The notes: generated from the letters alone by a model not told the origin. Shown: positions 18,494 through 27,617, numbered from the stretch's first letter. The stretch is DNA of 64,000 nucleotides from Streptomyces sp. AP-93 (GCF_022808175.1 NZ_JALGBX010000013.1:175067-239066); one strand, 5' to 3'. Made by a program: numbers and translations.

Positions 18494-19531
18494 TCAGGCC
18501 GAGGCCCGCCGGACCAGCATGGTCGGGGTGATCACCGAGTCCGGTGCCGCGCCGTTCCCCGTACGGTCGAGGATGCGCAGCAGCAGCCGGGCCATCAGCC
18601 GCCCCTGGCCCTCGATGTCCTGCCTGACGGTGGTCAGCGGCGGGTCGGTCTCCTTGGCCACCGGATCCATGTCGTCGAACCCGACGACCGCCACCTGCTC
18701 CGGCACCGCGATCCCGCGCTCCCGCAGGACCCGTAGCGCCCCCGACGCCATCAGGTCGTTCGCGACGAACACCGCGTCCAGGTCGGGCCGCCGTTCCAGC
18801 AGCTCCGCCATCGCCCGCGCCCCGCTCTCCACGGTGAAGGCGCCCTCGGCGACGAGCGTCGGATCCATGTCCAGCAGCACGTCCCGGTAGCCGTCGAGGC
18901 GGTCCATCGCCGAGGTCTGGTCGGGCGGCCCGCCGATGTGCGCGATCCGTTCCCGCCCGAGGTCACGCAGGTGCTGCACGGCGACCCGGGCCCCGCCCCG
19001 GTTGTCGGCGTCGACGTACGGAACGGCCCGTTCGCCAGGGTCGGCGGTCCAGCCGGGCCGGCCCCCGAACACGGTCGGAATCCCCGCTCGCCGGGTGATC
19101 GCGGGCAGCGGGTCGTCCGTGTGCAGCGAGAAGGCGAGCGCGCCGTCCACGTGCCCGCCGGACAGGTACCGGGTGATCCGGTCGAAGTCCCCCGGACCCT
19201 CCACCAGCAGCAGGACGAGCTGGGTGTCGTGGGCGGTCAGCTCCTTGCTGATGCCCCGGATCTGCTGGGAGAAGAAGGGGTCCGAGAAGATCCGCACCTC
19301 CGGCTCCGCGATGACGACGGCCACCGCGCCCGTTCGCCGGGTCACCAGCGTCCGGGCGGCGTGGTTGGGGACGTAGCCGAGCTCGTCGACCGCCCGGAGC
19401 ACCTTGTCGACCAGCGGTTTGCGGACCCCGTCGCCCCCGTTGACGACCCGCGAGGCGGTGGCCCGGGAGACTCCCGCACGCGCCGCGACGGCTTCCAGGG
19501 TGGGGCGGGACCCGGGGGACTGCTCGGGCAA
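18494..19531 (-). CDS. LacI family repressor of the beta-glucan regulon
   Basis: 345 residues from a TTG at 19531 with a GAGGAG box 9 nt upstream. The N-terminal LacI HTH is clear (TLEAVAARAGVSRATASRVV, then hinge region with YVPNHAARTL), followed by the periplasmic-binding-protein-like effector domain. It resembles CebR-type regulators. A near-palindrome TGGGAGCGCTCTCA on its own strand lies about 100 bp upstream (19633-19646), so it is likely autoregulated and also controls the binding-protein operon and GH81. The inducer is probably a beta-1,3-linked disaccharide or oligosaccharide, which is inference from the gene set. Confidence 0.92.
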   Translation of the reverse strand: MPEQSPGSRPTLEAVAARAGVSRATASRVVNGGDGVRKPLVDKVLRAVDELGYVPNHAARTLVTRRTGAVAVVIAEPEVRIFSDPFFSQQIRGISKELTAHDTQLVLLLVEGPGDFDRITRYLSGGHVDGALAFSLHTDDPLPAITRRAGIPTVFGGRPGWTADPGERAVPYVDADNRGGARVAVQHLRDLGRERIAHIGGPPDQTSAMDRLDGYRDVLLDMDPTLVAEGAFTVESGARAMAELLERRPDLDAVFVANDLMASGALRVLRERGIAVPEQVAVVGFDDMDPVAKETDPPLTTVRQDIEGQGRLMARLLLRILDRTGNGAAPDSVITPTMLVRRASA

Positions 19532-19632
19532 GGCGGATGCTCCTCGTCGACGGGGGCGGCGACACGCAGGGTGGTGCGGACCTCTGCGGTCGCCGGATCG
19601 TCTACAGCCTAGCGCCGGGACGGGCCGACGGC

Positions 19633-19646
19633 TGAGAGCGCTCCCA
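19633..19646. promoter_or_regulatory. LacI-type operator upstream of the repressor gene
   Basis: TGAGAGCGCTCCCA on the plus strand; read on the minus strand it is TGGGAGCGCTCTCA. One half-site matches the other two operators and the other matches the published CebR half-site. Position suggests autoregulation. Confidence 0.85.
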
Positions 19647-19672
19647 ATCGGGGTCTCGCCCAGCTCGCCGCG

Positions 19673-19697
19673 GGCTGAGAACGCAGGCCGCTCAGCC
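19673..19697 (-). terminator. Hairpin overlapping the stop of the small CBM gene
   Basis: GGCTGAG (19673-19679) and CTCAGCC (19691-19697) are perfect inverted repeats with an 11-base loop. The right arm contains the stop codon of the 53-residue gene (19692-19694), so transcript folding would pair the end of the coding region. Confidence 0.5.
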
Positions 19698-19853
19698 GGC
19701 GTAGGGCTGCCACATCTTGACGGTCGTTGCCGGATTGCTCGCGGAATTGGATTTGTGCGTCACCAGGCACCGGTACTGCCTGCCGAAATGAACGACACGG
19801 TCGTTCTCCGCATACTGCCGGTTGACTTTCCACTCCGAGAATCCTGCCGCCAT
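19692..19853 (-). CDS. Stand-alone chitin-binding-type module (CBM5/12-like), 53 residues
   Basis: The ATG at 19853 follows an AAAGG box. The whole protein is one carbohydrate-binding fold: W in FSEWKVNRQYAENDRVVHFG, then RQYRCLVTHKSNSA and the final KMWQPYAG. It aligns by eye with the C-terminal module of the S1 protease at 21128 (YAAGATVTYGGASYRC, W near the end). No signal peptide is visible in this reading. A longer reading to 19997 exists but runs through promoter repeats. Small modules of this kind are sometimes secreted or part of phage tails; the role here is unknown. Confidence 0.65.
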   Translation of the reverse strand: MAAGFSEWKVNRQYAENDRVVHFGRQYRCLVTHKSNSASNPATTVKMWQPYAG

Positions 19854-19966
19854 GTGACCGCACCTTTCGTCGAGCCGGCTCACTGCCGGCGTGCATGAAG
19901 CATCGCACCCTCCTGAGCAGGGCAGACACCCGATCCTGGCGGCCGGCGGATTCCGAATGCGGCAGA

Positions 19967-20012
19967 CCCGTAGCGCAGACCCATGGCGCACACCCATAGC
20001 GCACGCCCACAG
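19967..20012 (+). repeat. 13-bp tandem repeats upstream of LysR gene
   Basis: Three consecutive 13-mers, CCCGTAGCGCAGA, CCCATGGCGCACA and CCCATAGCGCACG, plus a partial CCCACAG fill 19967-20012, ending 20 bp before the LysR start codon. The spacing and position suggest a regulator array rather than chance low complexity. Confidence 0.75.
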
Positions 20013-20032
20013 GTCTGGACCAAGCTCAGGGC

Positions 20033-20974
20033 ATGGATCTGGAGTTGAGGCACCTCAAGATCGTCAGAGCCGTCGCCGACGCCGGCAGCCTGACCCGCGC
20101 GGCCACCGTGCTGGGGCTCACACAGCCCGCTCTGAGCACCCAGCTCAAACGGATCGAGCGGGCGCTGGACGGGCCGCTTTTCGTCCGGGGGCGGGACGGC
20201 GTACGAGCCACCGCGCTCGGGGAGCTGGTGCTGGAACGGGCCCGCGTGGTGCTGCCGGCCGTGTGCGAGCTTCAGGAGGAGGCGGTGCGCTTCGCCCGGC
20301 AGGGCACGGCCGGCTACCGGCTCGGGGGAACGCACGGGCCGCTGCTGGGCGGGCTCGTGGACCGGATCATCCGGCAGGAGCCCGGTGTACCGGTGACCAC
20401 GTACACCTCGTGGTCGGAACGGGAGGTCGCCGGGGGCGTGGCCGCCGGCAGGCTGGACTTCGCCCTGGTCGGGGTGTGCGGGGAGAGCGCCCCGCCGGAG
20501 CCGGGGCGGCTCGCGTGGAGGGAGGTGGCACGGGACCCGGTGCACGTGATGCTGGCCGAGGACCACCCGCTGGCGCGGCGGCCGCGGATCGAGCTGGCGG
20601 AGCTGGCCGCCGAGGCATGGACGGACGTACCGGGCGACGGGTGCTTCGGGGACTGCTTCGCGGCGGCGTGCGTGCGCGCCGGGTTCACCCCGGCGTGCGT
20701 GTACGAGACGGACACGGCTTCGTGCGTGCACCTCGTACAGGTCGGGCGGGCCGTGGGCCTGTGCCGGGCGACGTTCCCCGTGACCCCCGGGCTCGTGACC
20801 AGGCCGCTCGCCGGGAGCCCACTGGTGTGGAGGCACCTGCTCGGCTGGCATCCGGCGGCGCGGGCAGCCGCCCGCGCGGCAGCGGTGCTGAAGCACGCCC
20901 GGGACGCGCACACGGAGGCGCTGGCCCGATCCTCCGCGGTCGCGGTCGCGGCGGCACTGGCGGAACGGGCGTAG
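20033..20974 (+). CDS. LysR family transcriptional regulator
   Basis: 313 residues. The N-terminal winged HTH is standard (MDLELRHLKIVRAVADAGSL, then TQPALSTQLKRIERALDG), followed by the two-lobed effector domain with EDHPLARRPRIELAELAAEAW and a Cys/Ala-rich C-terminus. The ribosome binding site is weak, so translation may be leaderless or low. Tandem repeats directly upstream are candidate autoregulatory sites. It could control the S1 protease gene 150 bp downstream; LysR-protease pairs are known in Streptomyces, but no shared operator is visible. Confidence 0.92.
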   Translation: MDLELRHLKIVRAVADAGSLTRAATVLGLTQPALSTQLKRIERALDGPLFVRGRDGVRATALGELVLERARVVLPAVCELQEEAVRFARQGTAGYRLGGTHGPLLGGLVDRIIRQEPGVPVTTYTSWSEREVAGGVAAGRLDFALVGVCGESAPPEPGRLAWREVARDPVHVMLAEDHPLARRPRIELAELAAEAWTDVPGDGCFGDCFAAACVRAGFTPACVYETDTASCVHLVQVGRAVGLCRATFPVTPGLVTRPLAGSPLVWRHLLGWHPAARAAARAAAVLKHARDAHTEALARSSAVAVAAALAERA

Positions 20975-21000
20975 GCCGGACGGGGCCCCGCCCGCCCACC

Positions 21001-21021
21001 GGCCTCCCGGCGGAGGAGGCC
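21001..21021 (+). terminator. Short hairpin after LysR gene
   Basis: GGCCTCC (21001-21007) pairs with GGAGGCC (21015-21021) with a 7-base loop, 27 bp after the LysR stop and before the S1 protease promoter region. Confidence 0.45.
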
Positions 21022-21127
21022 TCCACCGCGCGGCCATAACACCGGGGGAGGGGCCAACCGGCATCTCCCGCAGGAGCGTTGGGATTCCTACGGTGTCGCT
21101 GACCCCCACGAACCGAGGAGATCCCCC

Positions 21128-22492
21128 ATGCTCAAGCGACACGCCCGCGCGGCGTGTACCGCCCTGGCGGCCGCCGGGCTGCTGCTGGCCGCCACCGGCG
21201 CCGTTGCCACCGCCGCCCCCGCGGACGCCACCGACACCGCGCGCCCGCAGAAGTCGGCCTCCGCCACCCTGCGCACCTCAGAAGCTCCTCCCGAGCTGCT
21301 CACCGCCATGCAGCGCGACCTCGGCCTGACCCCCACACAGGCCAAGGCCCGCCTGGCCCACGAGGCCGAGGCGGGGGCCACCGCCGCCCGGCTCCAGGCC
21401 CGGCTCGGCGCGGCCTTCGCCGGAGCCTGGCTGGACGGCGCCGACGCGGGGACCCTGACCGTGGCCACCACCCGGGCCGCCGACACCGCTTCCATACGGG
21501 CCACCGGGGCCCGGGCGAAGCTGGTCGGCCGCTCCCTGGCCGACCTGGACACCGCGAAGGCCGCGCTGGACCGGGCCGCCACCGCCGGGACCCCGGTCCG
21601 CTACGTCGACCCGCGCGGCAACACCCTGGTCGTCGAGGAGACCCGGCCCGGAGCCGCGGCCGGCCTGCTGGCGGCCACCGGGACCGACCCGGCACTGGTC
21701 ACGGTGGTCCGAACCGCCGAGGCCCCGCGCCCGCTGTACGACCTGCGCGGCGGGGACGCGTACTACATGAACGGCAGCGGCCGCTGCTCGGTGGGATTCC
21801 CGATCACCAAGGGCACGGTGAACGGCTTCGCCACCGCCGGGCACTGCGGGCGGGCCGGGACCACCACCAGCGGCTTCAACCAGGTCGCCCAGGGTTCCTT
21901 CCAGGCCTCCGTCTTCCCCGGCAACGACATGGCCTGGGTGGCGGCGAACGCCAACTGGTCCTCCACCCCCTACGTCAAGGGCAGCGGCGGGACGAACGTG
22001 CAGGTCACCGGCTCGGTGCTGCAACCCGTCGGGGCTTCGGTGTGCCGCTCCGGATCGACCACCGGCTGGCACTGCGGGACCATCCAGCAGCACAACACCA
22101 GCGTCACCTACCCCGAGGGCACCATTTCCGGCGTCACCCGTACGACGGTCTGCGCCGAGCCCGGTGACTCCGGCGGCTCCTACATCTCCGGAAGCCAGGC
22201 TCAGGGCGTGACCTCGGGCGGCTCCGGCAACTGCTCCAGCGGGGGAACCACCTTCTTCCAGCCGCTGAACCCGATCCTGTCCTCCTACGGCCTGACCCTC
22301 AAGGTCACCGGAACAGACCCGGGCCCCGGCCCGGGCAACCCCGAGCCCGGCGGCACCTGGAAGGCCGGCTCCGTCTACGCGGCCGGCGCCACCGTCACCT
22401 ACGGCGGCGCGAGCTACCGCTGCATCCAAGGCCACCAGGCCCAGACGGGCTGGGAGCCGCCGGTGGTCCCGGCGCTCTGGCAACGGCTGTAG
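21128..22492 (+). CDS. Streptogrisin C-like S1 serine protease with chitin-binding-type module
   Basis: 454 residues, ATG after a GAGGAG box. Signal peptide to about residue 30, a propeptide of the alpha-lytic/streptogrisin type to about 200 (ELLTAMQRDLGLTPTQAKAR, LVVEETRPG), then the mature chymotrypsin-fold domain with triad His239 (ATAGHCG), Asp267 (PGNDMAW) and Ser348 (EPGDSGGS). Cysteines near 220/240, 306/316 and 342/369 fit the family disulfides. A Gly/Pro linker joins a CBM5/12-like module (about 408-454). It is a secreted protease that may be held on chitin or cell-wall material. Confidence 0.94.
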   Translation: MLKRHARAACTALAAAGLLLAATGAVATAAPADATDTARPQKSASATLRTSEAPPELLTAMQRDLGLTPTQAKARLAHEAEAGATAARLQARLGAAFAGAWLDGADAGTLTVATTRAADTASIRATGARAKLVGRSLADLDTAKAALDRAATAGTPVRYVDPRGNTLVVEETRPGAAAGLLAATGTDPALVTVVRTAEAPRPLYDLRGGDAYYMNGSGRCSVGFPITKGTVNGFATAGHCGRAGTTTSGFNQVAQGSFQASVFPGNDMAWVAANANWSSTPYVKGSGGTNVQVTGSVLQPVGASVCRSGSTTGWHCGTIQQHNTSVTYPEGTISGVTRTTVCAEPGDSGGSYISGSQAQGVTSGGSGNCSSGGTTFFQPLNPILSSYGLTLKVTGTDPGPGPGNPEPGGTWKAGSVYAAGATVTYGGASYRCIQGHQAQTGWEPPVVPALWQRL

Positions 22493-22507
22493 GTCACTCG
22501 ATGGACA

Positions 22508-22548
22508 GGAGGCGCCGTGGCTGCCAAGGGGGGAGCCGCGGCGCCTCC
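22508..22548. terminator. Strong hairpin terminator between convergent genes
   Basis: GGAGGCGCCGTGGCT (22508-22522) pairs with AGCCGCGGCGCCTCC (22534-22548), a 15-bp stem with a single G-T wobble and an 11-base loop, between the S1 protease stop and the stop of the convergent kinase-receptor pseudogene. Confidence 0.8.
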
Positions 22549-22565
22549 GGCGTGCCCGGGACGGC

Positions 22566-24902
22566 TCAGGGGGCGCCGGGGCCGCTCTTCACGGTCGTCC
22601 AGCTGCCGCCCTTCACCGCGTACACCGTCAGTTGGCGGTTGACCGTGCCGCCGTACTCGTCGAAGGCCACGCGACCGGTGACGCCGTCGAACGCCAGCCC
22701 CGACACGGCCTGCGGCACCTTCGCCCGGGCGTCCGCGGGCAGGGTTCCGCCGTGGGCCTCCACTACGGCCTTCACCGCCTCGATGACCGCCCAGGCCGCG
22801 TCGTACGCGTAGGGGCCGTACGAACCGGCCGCCTCCGGGTACCCCGCCGCCCGGTACTGGTCCAGGAAGTCCCGTCCCTTTGCCAGGTCCTCGGCAGGAA
22901 CGCCGATGCCGGTGGCGAGATCGCCCTCGGCCTTCGTGTTCGTGGCGAGGAACTGCTGGTCGAAGATGCCGTCGCCGCCCATCAGGGGGACGGTCACGCC
23001 CGCCTGCTTGAGCTGCGCGGAGAGCGGCCCGGCGGTGTCGTAATAGCCGCCGAAGTACACGGCATCGGCGCCGGAGGCCCGGATCTGGGGGGCCAGGTAG
23101 GAGAAGTCGTCCTGTGCGGGATCGATCAGGTCCGTACCCACGACGGTTCCGCCGAGCTTCGTGAACGCCGTACTGAGCCCGGAAGTGAGGCTGCTGCTGT
23201 AGGCGCTGCCGTCGTCGATGACGTAGAGCTTCCTCTTCCCGGCCTCGCCGTGGAGGTACCGGGCGGCGAACGGCCCCTGGTCGACGTCCGTGGCGACGGT
23301 CCGGAAGTAGGTCTTGTACGGGCGGGACGTGGAGCCCTTGGCCCAGTGGGGGCCCAGTGTCAGCACGGGGTCGGTGTTGGCCGGTGACACGTTGACGAGG
23401 TTCGCCCGTCCGAGCGGTTCCGCCATGGTCTTGGCGACCCCGGAGGTGAGGGGCCCGACGACGCCGAGCACCTTCGCGTCGTCGATGAACTGCGCGGCGT
23501 TCGGCCGGCCCTTGGCGGGAGCGGCCTCGTCGTCCAGAGCTTTGATCTCGAAGTTCACTCCGGGTACGTGCCCGGTCCGGTTGGACGTCCTGACCGCCAG
23601 GTCGGCGGAGTTCTTCATGCCGACCCCCATGGCCGACAGGCCGCCGCTGAGCGGTGCGTCCACCCCGATGACCACCGTGACGGCGGAGGCCGAGGAGCCG
23701 CCTCCGGTCGTCCCGCCGCCGGGCGGGGTGTCACGGGTCAACTTCCAGGTCAGAACGGAGCCGGCTGCGAGCGTGACCACGGCCACGCCCACAACGGAGG
23801 AGCGCCGCGTGAGGGCGCGCCGTCGGGTGGACGCACCCTCGTCCCGCCCCCGCTGGTCCGACCAGCCGAGCGAGATCAGATCCTCGGCCGGGGGCCCGGC
23901 CACGGGCGGGGCGGTCGGCCGCTCCGGCACGGGCGGGCGGAGGGTATCGGGCATGTGCGCCGGTTCCCCGGCCGTGGGCGTCGGCAGCGGAGACGAGGCA
24001 GGCAGCTCCGCTTCCCGCTCGGTCGGGGTCGGAGCGTGCTCCGTCGCCGCCTCCGGGACGGGCGCCGGTACGGGCTCGCGCGCGACGGCCTCGGCGGTCG
24101 TGTCCGCCCGGGACCGGGAGGCCCGCAGCGCCGACGCCAGCAGCTCGGCGGCCTCGGCGGCGCCGATGCGCAGCGCCGGATCCTTCGTCAGGAGCGCGTC
24201 CAGCACGGGCGCCAGCAGGCCGGCGTGCGTCGGCGGCCCGTGCGGTCGGGTGAAGACGGCTACGGCAAGGGCCTGGAGCCCGTCGGCCTCGAACGGCGGA
24301 CGTCCCTCGACGGCGTGGTAGAGGGTGGCGCCGAGCGCCCACAGATCATTGGCGGGGGTCGGGCGCTTGCCCTCCAACTACTCCGGGGGCATGTAGTGCG
24401 GGGTGCCGATGACGGTCCCGCTCTGACTGAGCTTGGTCGTGGCATCCGCCAGGTGGGCGATGCCGAAGTCGGTGAGGACGACGCGGTCCTTGGTCAGGAG
24501 CACGTTGTCCGGCTTGATGTCGCGGTGGATGATCCGCGCGTCGTGTGCTTCGGTGAGCGCGCCGAGCAAGGCGGCCCCTATCTCCGCCACCCGCCGCACG
24601 GGCAGCCGGCCCTGCTCGCGGATGGCCGCGGCGAGGGACTGCCCCCGGATGAACTCCATGACGATGACGGGGGCGCCGTGGTGCTCGACGACGTCGTGGA
24701 TGGTGATGATCCCGGGATGGCTGAGAGTGACCGCCGCACGGGCCTCGCCGGTGAAACGCCTGAGCAGCGTCGCGCGGTCGCCGTCGTCCAGCCCCGCCGG
24801 GAAGAGGATCGTGGCCGGGCCTGCATGTGAATGCCGGGGCGTGATGGTGCGTGCCCGGGGGCCACGGACGCCCAGAGGTGCTACAACTGGGTGCGTGACC
24901 AT
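22566..24902 (-). pseudogene. Ser/Thr kinase fused to ABC-type ligand-binding domain, broken
   Basis: A receptor kinase of the STK/branched-chain amino-acid-binding-protein fusion type. Visible parts: kinase C-lobe with IIHRDIKPDN, LTDFGIAHL and GTPHYMPPE; a Pro-rich juxtamembrane linker; one transmembrane helix (VVGVAVVTLAAGSVLTW); and an extracellular Peripla_BP_6-like domain (IGVDAPLSGGLSAMGVGMK) to the end. Two lesions: an in-frame TAG at 24378-24380 directly after MPPE, where relatives read APEQLEGK, so a CAG-to-TAG change; and loss of the N-lobe, because homology begins near LDDGDRATLLRRF with no glycine loop or VAVK lysine upstream. The first open stretch even overlaps the start of the divergent sensor gene. 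Kinase activity is very unlikely. Confidence 0.85.
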
Positions 24903-27617
24903 TCCTTGCCACCCGTGCCGGGCGTGTCGGTGCGGTCACTCCTAGGCAACAGACTACGAAGCGTCGCCGGTCAGGTGTTCGTCCTCCAGGTGGCGATCGT
25001 GGTGTTGCTCGCCGCCGGCGCCCTGCTGTCCCTGCTGCTCCAGTCGCGGCACGACAGCGACCGAGAGGCACGCAACCGGTCGGTTTCCGTCGCGCAGACC
25101 TTCGCCCACTCCCTGGGCCTGCAGGACGTGCTCAAGACGTCCGACCCGTCCGCCGTCCTGCAGCCCCTCGCCGAGACGACGCGCAAGGCCGCCGGCGTTG
25201 ACTTCCTCGTGGTGATGGACACCAACGGCATCCGGTACAGCCATCCCCATCCGGACCGCATCGGAAAGAGGTTCGTCGGCAACATCGAGCCCTCGCTCGC
25301 CGGACACGTCCACACCGAGAGCGTCGAGGGTCCGCTCGGCAAGGAGATCCAGGCGGTGGTGCCGGTCACCGCGCCCGACGGCCGGGTCGTCGGACTGGTC
25401 TCGGCGGGCCTGACGGTGAAGAACGTGACCGGTGTCGTCGACCGTCAGCTCCCCGTCATCCTCCTGGCCATCGCGACCGGCCTGGCCCTGGCCACCGGCG
25501 GCACGGCCCTGATCAGCCGGCGACTGCGCCGGCAGACTCACGGGCTCGGTACGCAGGAGATGACCCGCATGTACGAGCACCACGACGCGGTGCTCCACGC
25601 CGTCCGCGAAGGGGTTCTGATCACCGACGGTGACGGGCGGCTACGCCTGGCCAACGACGAGGCCAAGCGGCTGCTCGGCCTGCCGGAGGACGCCGAGGGA
25701 CGCGGCGTCGGGGACGTGCCCGGCCTGGACCGGCGGATGGCGGACCTGCTGCTGTCGGGCCGCGTGGCCACCGACGAGGTGCTCGAAGTGGGCGACCGGC
25801 TGCTCGTGCTCAACCAGCGGCCCACCCACCCCGGGGGCCGGCGGGAGGGCGCCGTGGTCACCATCCGGGACTCCACCGAGATGCAGGTCCTGACGAGCCG
25901 GGCGGAGACGGCCCGCAGACGGCTCAAGCTGCTGTACGACGCGGGAGGCGACGTCGGAACGAGCCTCGACGTGGTGCAGACGGCCGAGGAACTCGCCGCC
26001 GTCGCCGTGCCGCGGTTCGCGGACTTCGTCACGGTCGACCTGGCCGACTCGGTGCTCGACGGCGAGGAACCCGGCGCCGGCGCCGACATGCGGCGCACGG
26101 CGGTCAGCGGCATCCGCTCCGACCATCCCCTCTACCCGCGCGGGTGGCTGATCGACTTCCTTCCGTCCACCCCTCAGGCGCGCGGCTACGGCACCGGCCA
26201 AGCGGAGCTGGTGCCCCACCTGACCGACGCGCCGGGCTGGCACGCCCAGGACCCGCCGCGAGCCCGGGCCATCGTCGAATACGGAATCCACTCGCTCATC
26301 GTGGCCCCGCTCAGGGCGCGGGGCGTCGTACTCGGCGTGGTCAACTTCTGGCGGTCGCAGAAGCCGGAGCCCTTCGACGAGGACGAGCTGTCACTGGCCG
26401 AGGAACTCGTCGCCCGTGCGGCGGTCAGCATGGACAACGCCCGCCGCTACACCCGGGAACATGCCCTCGCCGAAACCCTCCAGCGCAGCCTGCTGCCGCG
26501 CGCCCTGCCCGAGCAGAGCGCCGTGGACGTGGCGCACTTCTACCTGCCCGCCCAGTCCGGGGTGGGCGGCGACTGGTTCGACGTGATCCCGCTGCCGGGC
26601 AGCCGGGTCGCGCTGGTCGTCGGAGACGTCGTCGGGCACGGACTGCACGCCGCGGCCACCATGGGGCGGCTGCGCACGGCGGTGCACAACTTCTCCACCC
26701 TCGACCTGCCGCCCGACGAGATCCTCGCCCGCCTGGACGACCTCGTCCAGCGCATCGACCGCGACGGGGCCGCCGACGACCTGGACGGCGGCGTACTGGG
26801 CGCGACCTGCCTGTACATCGTCTACGACCCGGTGTCCCAGCGCTGCAGCATGGCGCGGGCAGGGCATCTGCCACCCCTCGTGGTCGCTCCCGACGGCATG
26901 ACGGACATCGTGGACTTGCCGGCCGGGCCCCCGCTGGGACTGGGCGGCATTCCGTTCGAAGCCGCGGAGCTGTACCTGGCCGAAGGCAGCCAGCTCGTCC
27001 TGTACACGGACGGGCTGATCGAGGAGCGGACCCGGGACATCGGCGAGGGGCTGGAGCTGCTCCGCACGGCGCTGAGCCATCCGGACCGGGAACCGGCGGA
27101 GAGCTGCCGGGCCGTACTCGATCTCCTCCTGCCGGCCCGTCCGACCGACGACGTGGCGTTGCTCATCGCGCGGACGCGGACCCTCGGCCCGGACCGGGTC
27201 ACGGAGTGGGACGTGCCGTTCGAGCCGAGTGCGGTTGCCGCCACGCGGAGCGTCGCGGTGAAGCAGCTCGACGAATGGGGCCTCTCGGAGCTCGGCTTCG
27301 CCACCGAACTGATCCTCAGCGAACTGGTCACCAACGCCCTGCGGCACGGCAGCGCGCCGGTCCGGGTACGACTGCTGCACGCCCGCACGCTCACCTGCGA
27401 GGTATGGGACGGCAGCAGCACTGCCCCGCACGCGCGGTACGCCGCCGCCACGGACGAGGGAGGGCGCGGCCTGTTCCTGGTGGCGCAGCTCAGCGACCAC
27501 TGGGGCACCCGCTACACGCCCGGCGGCAAAGTCATCTGGACGGAACAGGCCCTCCCCGACACTCCGGGCGCAGGCGAACCGCCCCCCACGGCCTCCGTCG
27601 ACCTGGAACCCCTCTGA
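24891..27617 (+). CDS. Membrane sensor with Cache-PAS-GAF-SpoIIE phosphatase and anti-sigma kinase-like domain
   Basis: About 908 residues from the GTG at 24891; GTG 24924 and ATG 24831 are alternatives and none has a good ribosome binding site. Order: transmembrane helix (VFVLQVAIVVLLAAGALLSL), an extracellular single-Cache domain (DFLVVMDTNGIRYSHPHPDR), a second helix, a PAS domain (AVREGVLITDGDGRLRLAN), a GAF domain, a PP2C-like SpoIIE domain (GVGGDWFDVIPL, VVGDVVGHGLHAAATMGRLR, LVLYTDGLIEER), and a C-terminal HATPase of the RsbW type (LILSELVTNALRHG, GGRGLFLVAQLSDHWG). Such hybrids sense a small ligand and dephosphorylate anti-anti-sigma factors. No sigma-factor genes are adjacent. Confidence 0.9.
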   Translation: MRDHSLPPVPGVSVRSLLGNRLRSVAGQVFVLQVAIVVLLAAGALLSLLLQSRHDSDREARNRSVSVAQTFAHSLGLQDVLKTSDPSAVLQPLAETTRKAAGVDFLVVMDTNGIRYSHPHPDRIGKRFVGNIEPSLAGHVHTESVEGPLGKEIQAVVPVTAPDGRVVGLVSAGLTVKNVTGVVDRQLPVILLAIATGLALATGGTALISRRLRRQTHGLGTQEMTRMYEHHDAVLHAVREGVLITDGDGRLRLANDEAKRLLGLPEDAEGRGVGDVPGLDRRMADLLLSGRVATDEVLEVGDRLLVLNQRPTHPGGRREGAVVTIRDSTEMQVLTSRAETARRRLKLLYDAGGDVGTSLDVVQTAEELAAVAVPRFADFVTVDLADSVLDGEEPGAGADMRRTAVSGIRSDHPLYPRGWLIDFLPSTPQARGYGTGQAELVPHLTDAPGWHAQDPPRARAIVEYGIHSLIVAPLRARGVVLGVVNFWRSQKPEPFDEDELSLAEELVARAAVSMDNARRYTREHALAETLQRSLLPRALPEQSAVDVAHFYLPAQSGVGGDWFDVIPLPGSRVALVVGDVVGHGLHAAATMGRLRTAVHNFSTLDLPPDEILARLDDLVQRIDRDGAADDLDGGVLGATCLYIVYDPVSQRCSMARAGHLPPLVVAPDGMTDIVDLPAGPPLGLGGIPFEAAELYLAEGSQLVLYTDGLIEERTRDIGEGLELLRTALSHPDREPAESCRAVLDLLLPARPTDDVALLIARTRTLGPDRVTEWDVPFEPSAVAATRSVAVKQLDEWGLSELGFATELILSELVTNALRHGSAPVRVRLLHARTLTCEVWDGSSTAPHARYAAATDEGGRGLFLVAQLSDHWGTRYTPGGKVIWTEQALPDTPGAGEPPPTASVDLEPL

